Shown piece after piece: positions 63,890 through 64,000 of a DNA stretch of 64,000 nucleotides (its first letter is position 1; each line of letters starts with the position of its first letter). The stretch is from Betaproteobacteria bacterium (lineage in GTDB: Bacteria; Pseudomonadota; Gammaproteobacteria; Burkholderiales; SG8-39): positions 1 to 64,000 of the forward strand of contig JACPYS010000006.1 in NCBI GenBank assembly GCA_016195915.1. Reading direction: 5' to 3'. The position numbers and the translations under genes were made by a program. Under the pieces are notes generated by a model. That model had not been told where the DNA came from. It saw only the letters and a program-made list of their open reading frames with translations, and did not search any database.

Positions 63890-64000
63890 TATCGGGACAG
63901 GCGATTGCCAGATTGTGTCAGGCGTGCCGCGCCTGGCGCAACGCGAGCAACGCAGCCGCTATACTCAGCCGATTCAACGTTTTTGACGGCACTAGGACCG
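63890..64000 (+). promoter_or_regulatory. region after thrC with a hairpin and a possible -10 box
   Basis: A CAGGCG / CGCCTG hairpin at about 63920 lacks a T-run. A TATACT at 63960 could be the -10 of a gene beyond the right edge, but no good -35 is seen. Confidence 0.35.

Overview
The window is GC-rich, densely coded DNA of a chemolithoautotrophic, sulfur-oxidising betaproteobacterium. Supporting genes are a soxYZAXB cluster without soxCD, a sat-aprB-aprA cluster for sulfite oxidation, cbbQ/cbbO Rubisco-activase genes, a primosomal priB between rpsF and rpsR, and type IV pilins behind sigma-54-like promoters. I infer a Nitrosomonadales/Burkholderiales-type host; the species cannot be read from the sequence.

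Layout. 0-3.6 kb: two SPINDLY-like TPR/O-GlcNAc-transferase genes (one cut by the window edge), diverging from a small conserved protein and a methyltransferase-like protein. 3.6-5.2 kb: two nearly identical pilin genes, each with its own terminator and sigma-54-like promoter, plus a scrap of a third copy. 5.2-9.2 kb: soxYZAXB (minus strand). 9.3-12.3 kb: moaC, a BepA-like protease and chrB. 12.5-16.2 kb: sat-aprBA; sat carries an in-frame TGA where family members have glycine. 16.4-22.7 kb: a LysR regulator diverging from a pirin / isochorismatase-like / amidohydrolase / ABM-domain / DoxX run, then a DedA-rhodanese gene with no normal start. 22.9-23.1 kb: a frameshifted 3' remnant of a second aprA beside a second amidohydrolase. 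25.0-30.8 kb: a ParDE-like toxin-antitoxin pair, a YkgJ-like protein, an MgtC/DUF4010 membrane protein, cbbQ and cbbO.

30.9-45.4 kb is an accessory (defence-type) island: an AbrB-like antitoxin, a truncated gene and a Panacea-domain protein on the minus strand, then DUF4145, a membrane-anchored unknown, and a tightly coupled operon of DUF499 ATPase, DUF3780, DUF1156 adenine methyltransferase, DUF4062/GHKL protein, a scar ORF, a PLD-SNF2 helicase and two small unknowns. It ends at tRNA-Leu(CAG). 45.6-51.6 kb is core: rnr, rlmB, rpsF-priB-rpsR-rplI and dnaB. 51.7-56.9 kb: CDGSH protein, an output-less MASE2-PAS sensor, an exported methyltransferase-like protein, phoH, bcp, an EamA/SMR-type membrane protein and an Mth938-like protein. 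56.9-63.9 kb: an alaC-type aminotransferase, hom and thrC, with an AAA ATPase plus a frameshifted TPR protein inserted between hom and thrC.

Functionally, Sox proteins oxidise thiosulfate, and without SoxCD the sulfane sulfur would pass to another route. AprBA and Sat would convert sulfite to sulfate with ATP formation, if Sat is functional. CbbQO would maintain Rubisco, whose structural genes lie outside the window. The most unusual content is the DUF499/DUF1156/PLD-helicase cassette, the hom-thrC insertion, and the signs of gene decay in sat, aprA', the TPR protein, the Panacea partner and the third pilin.
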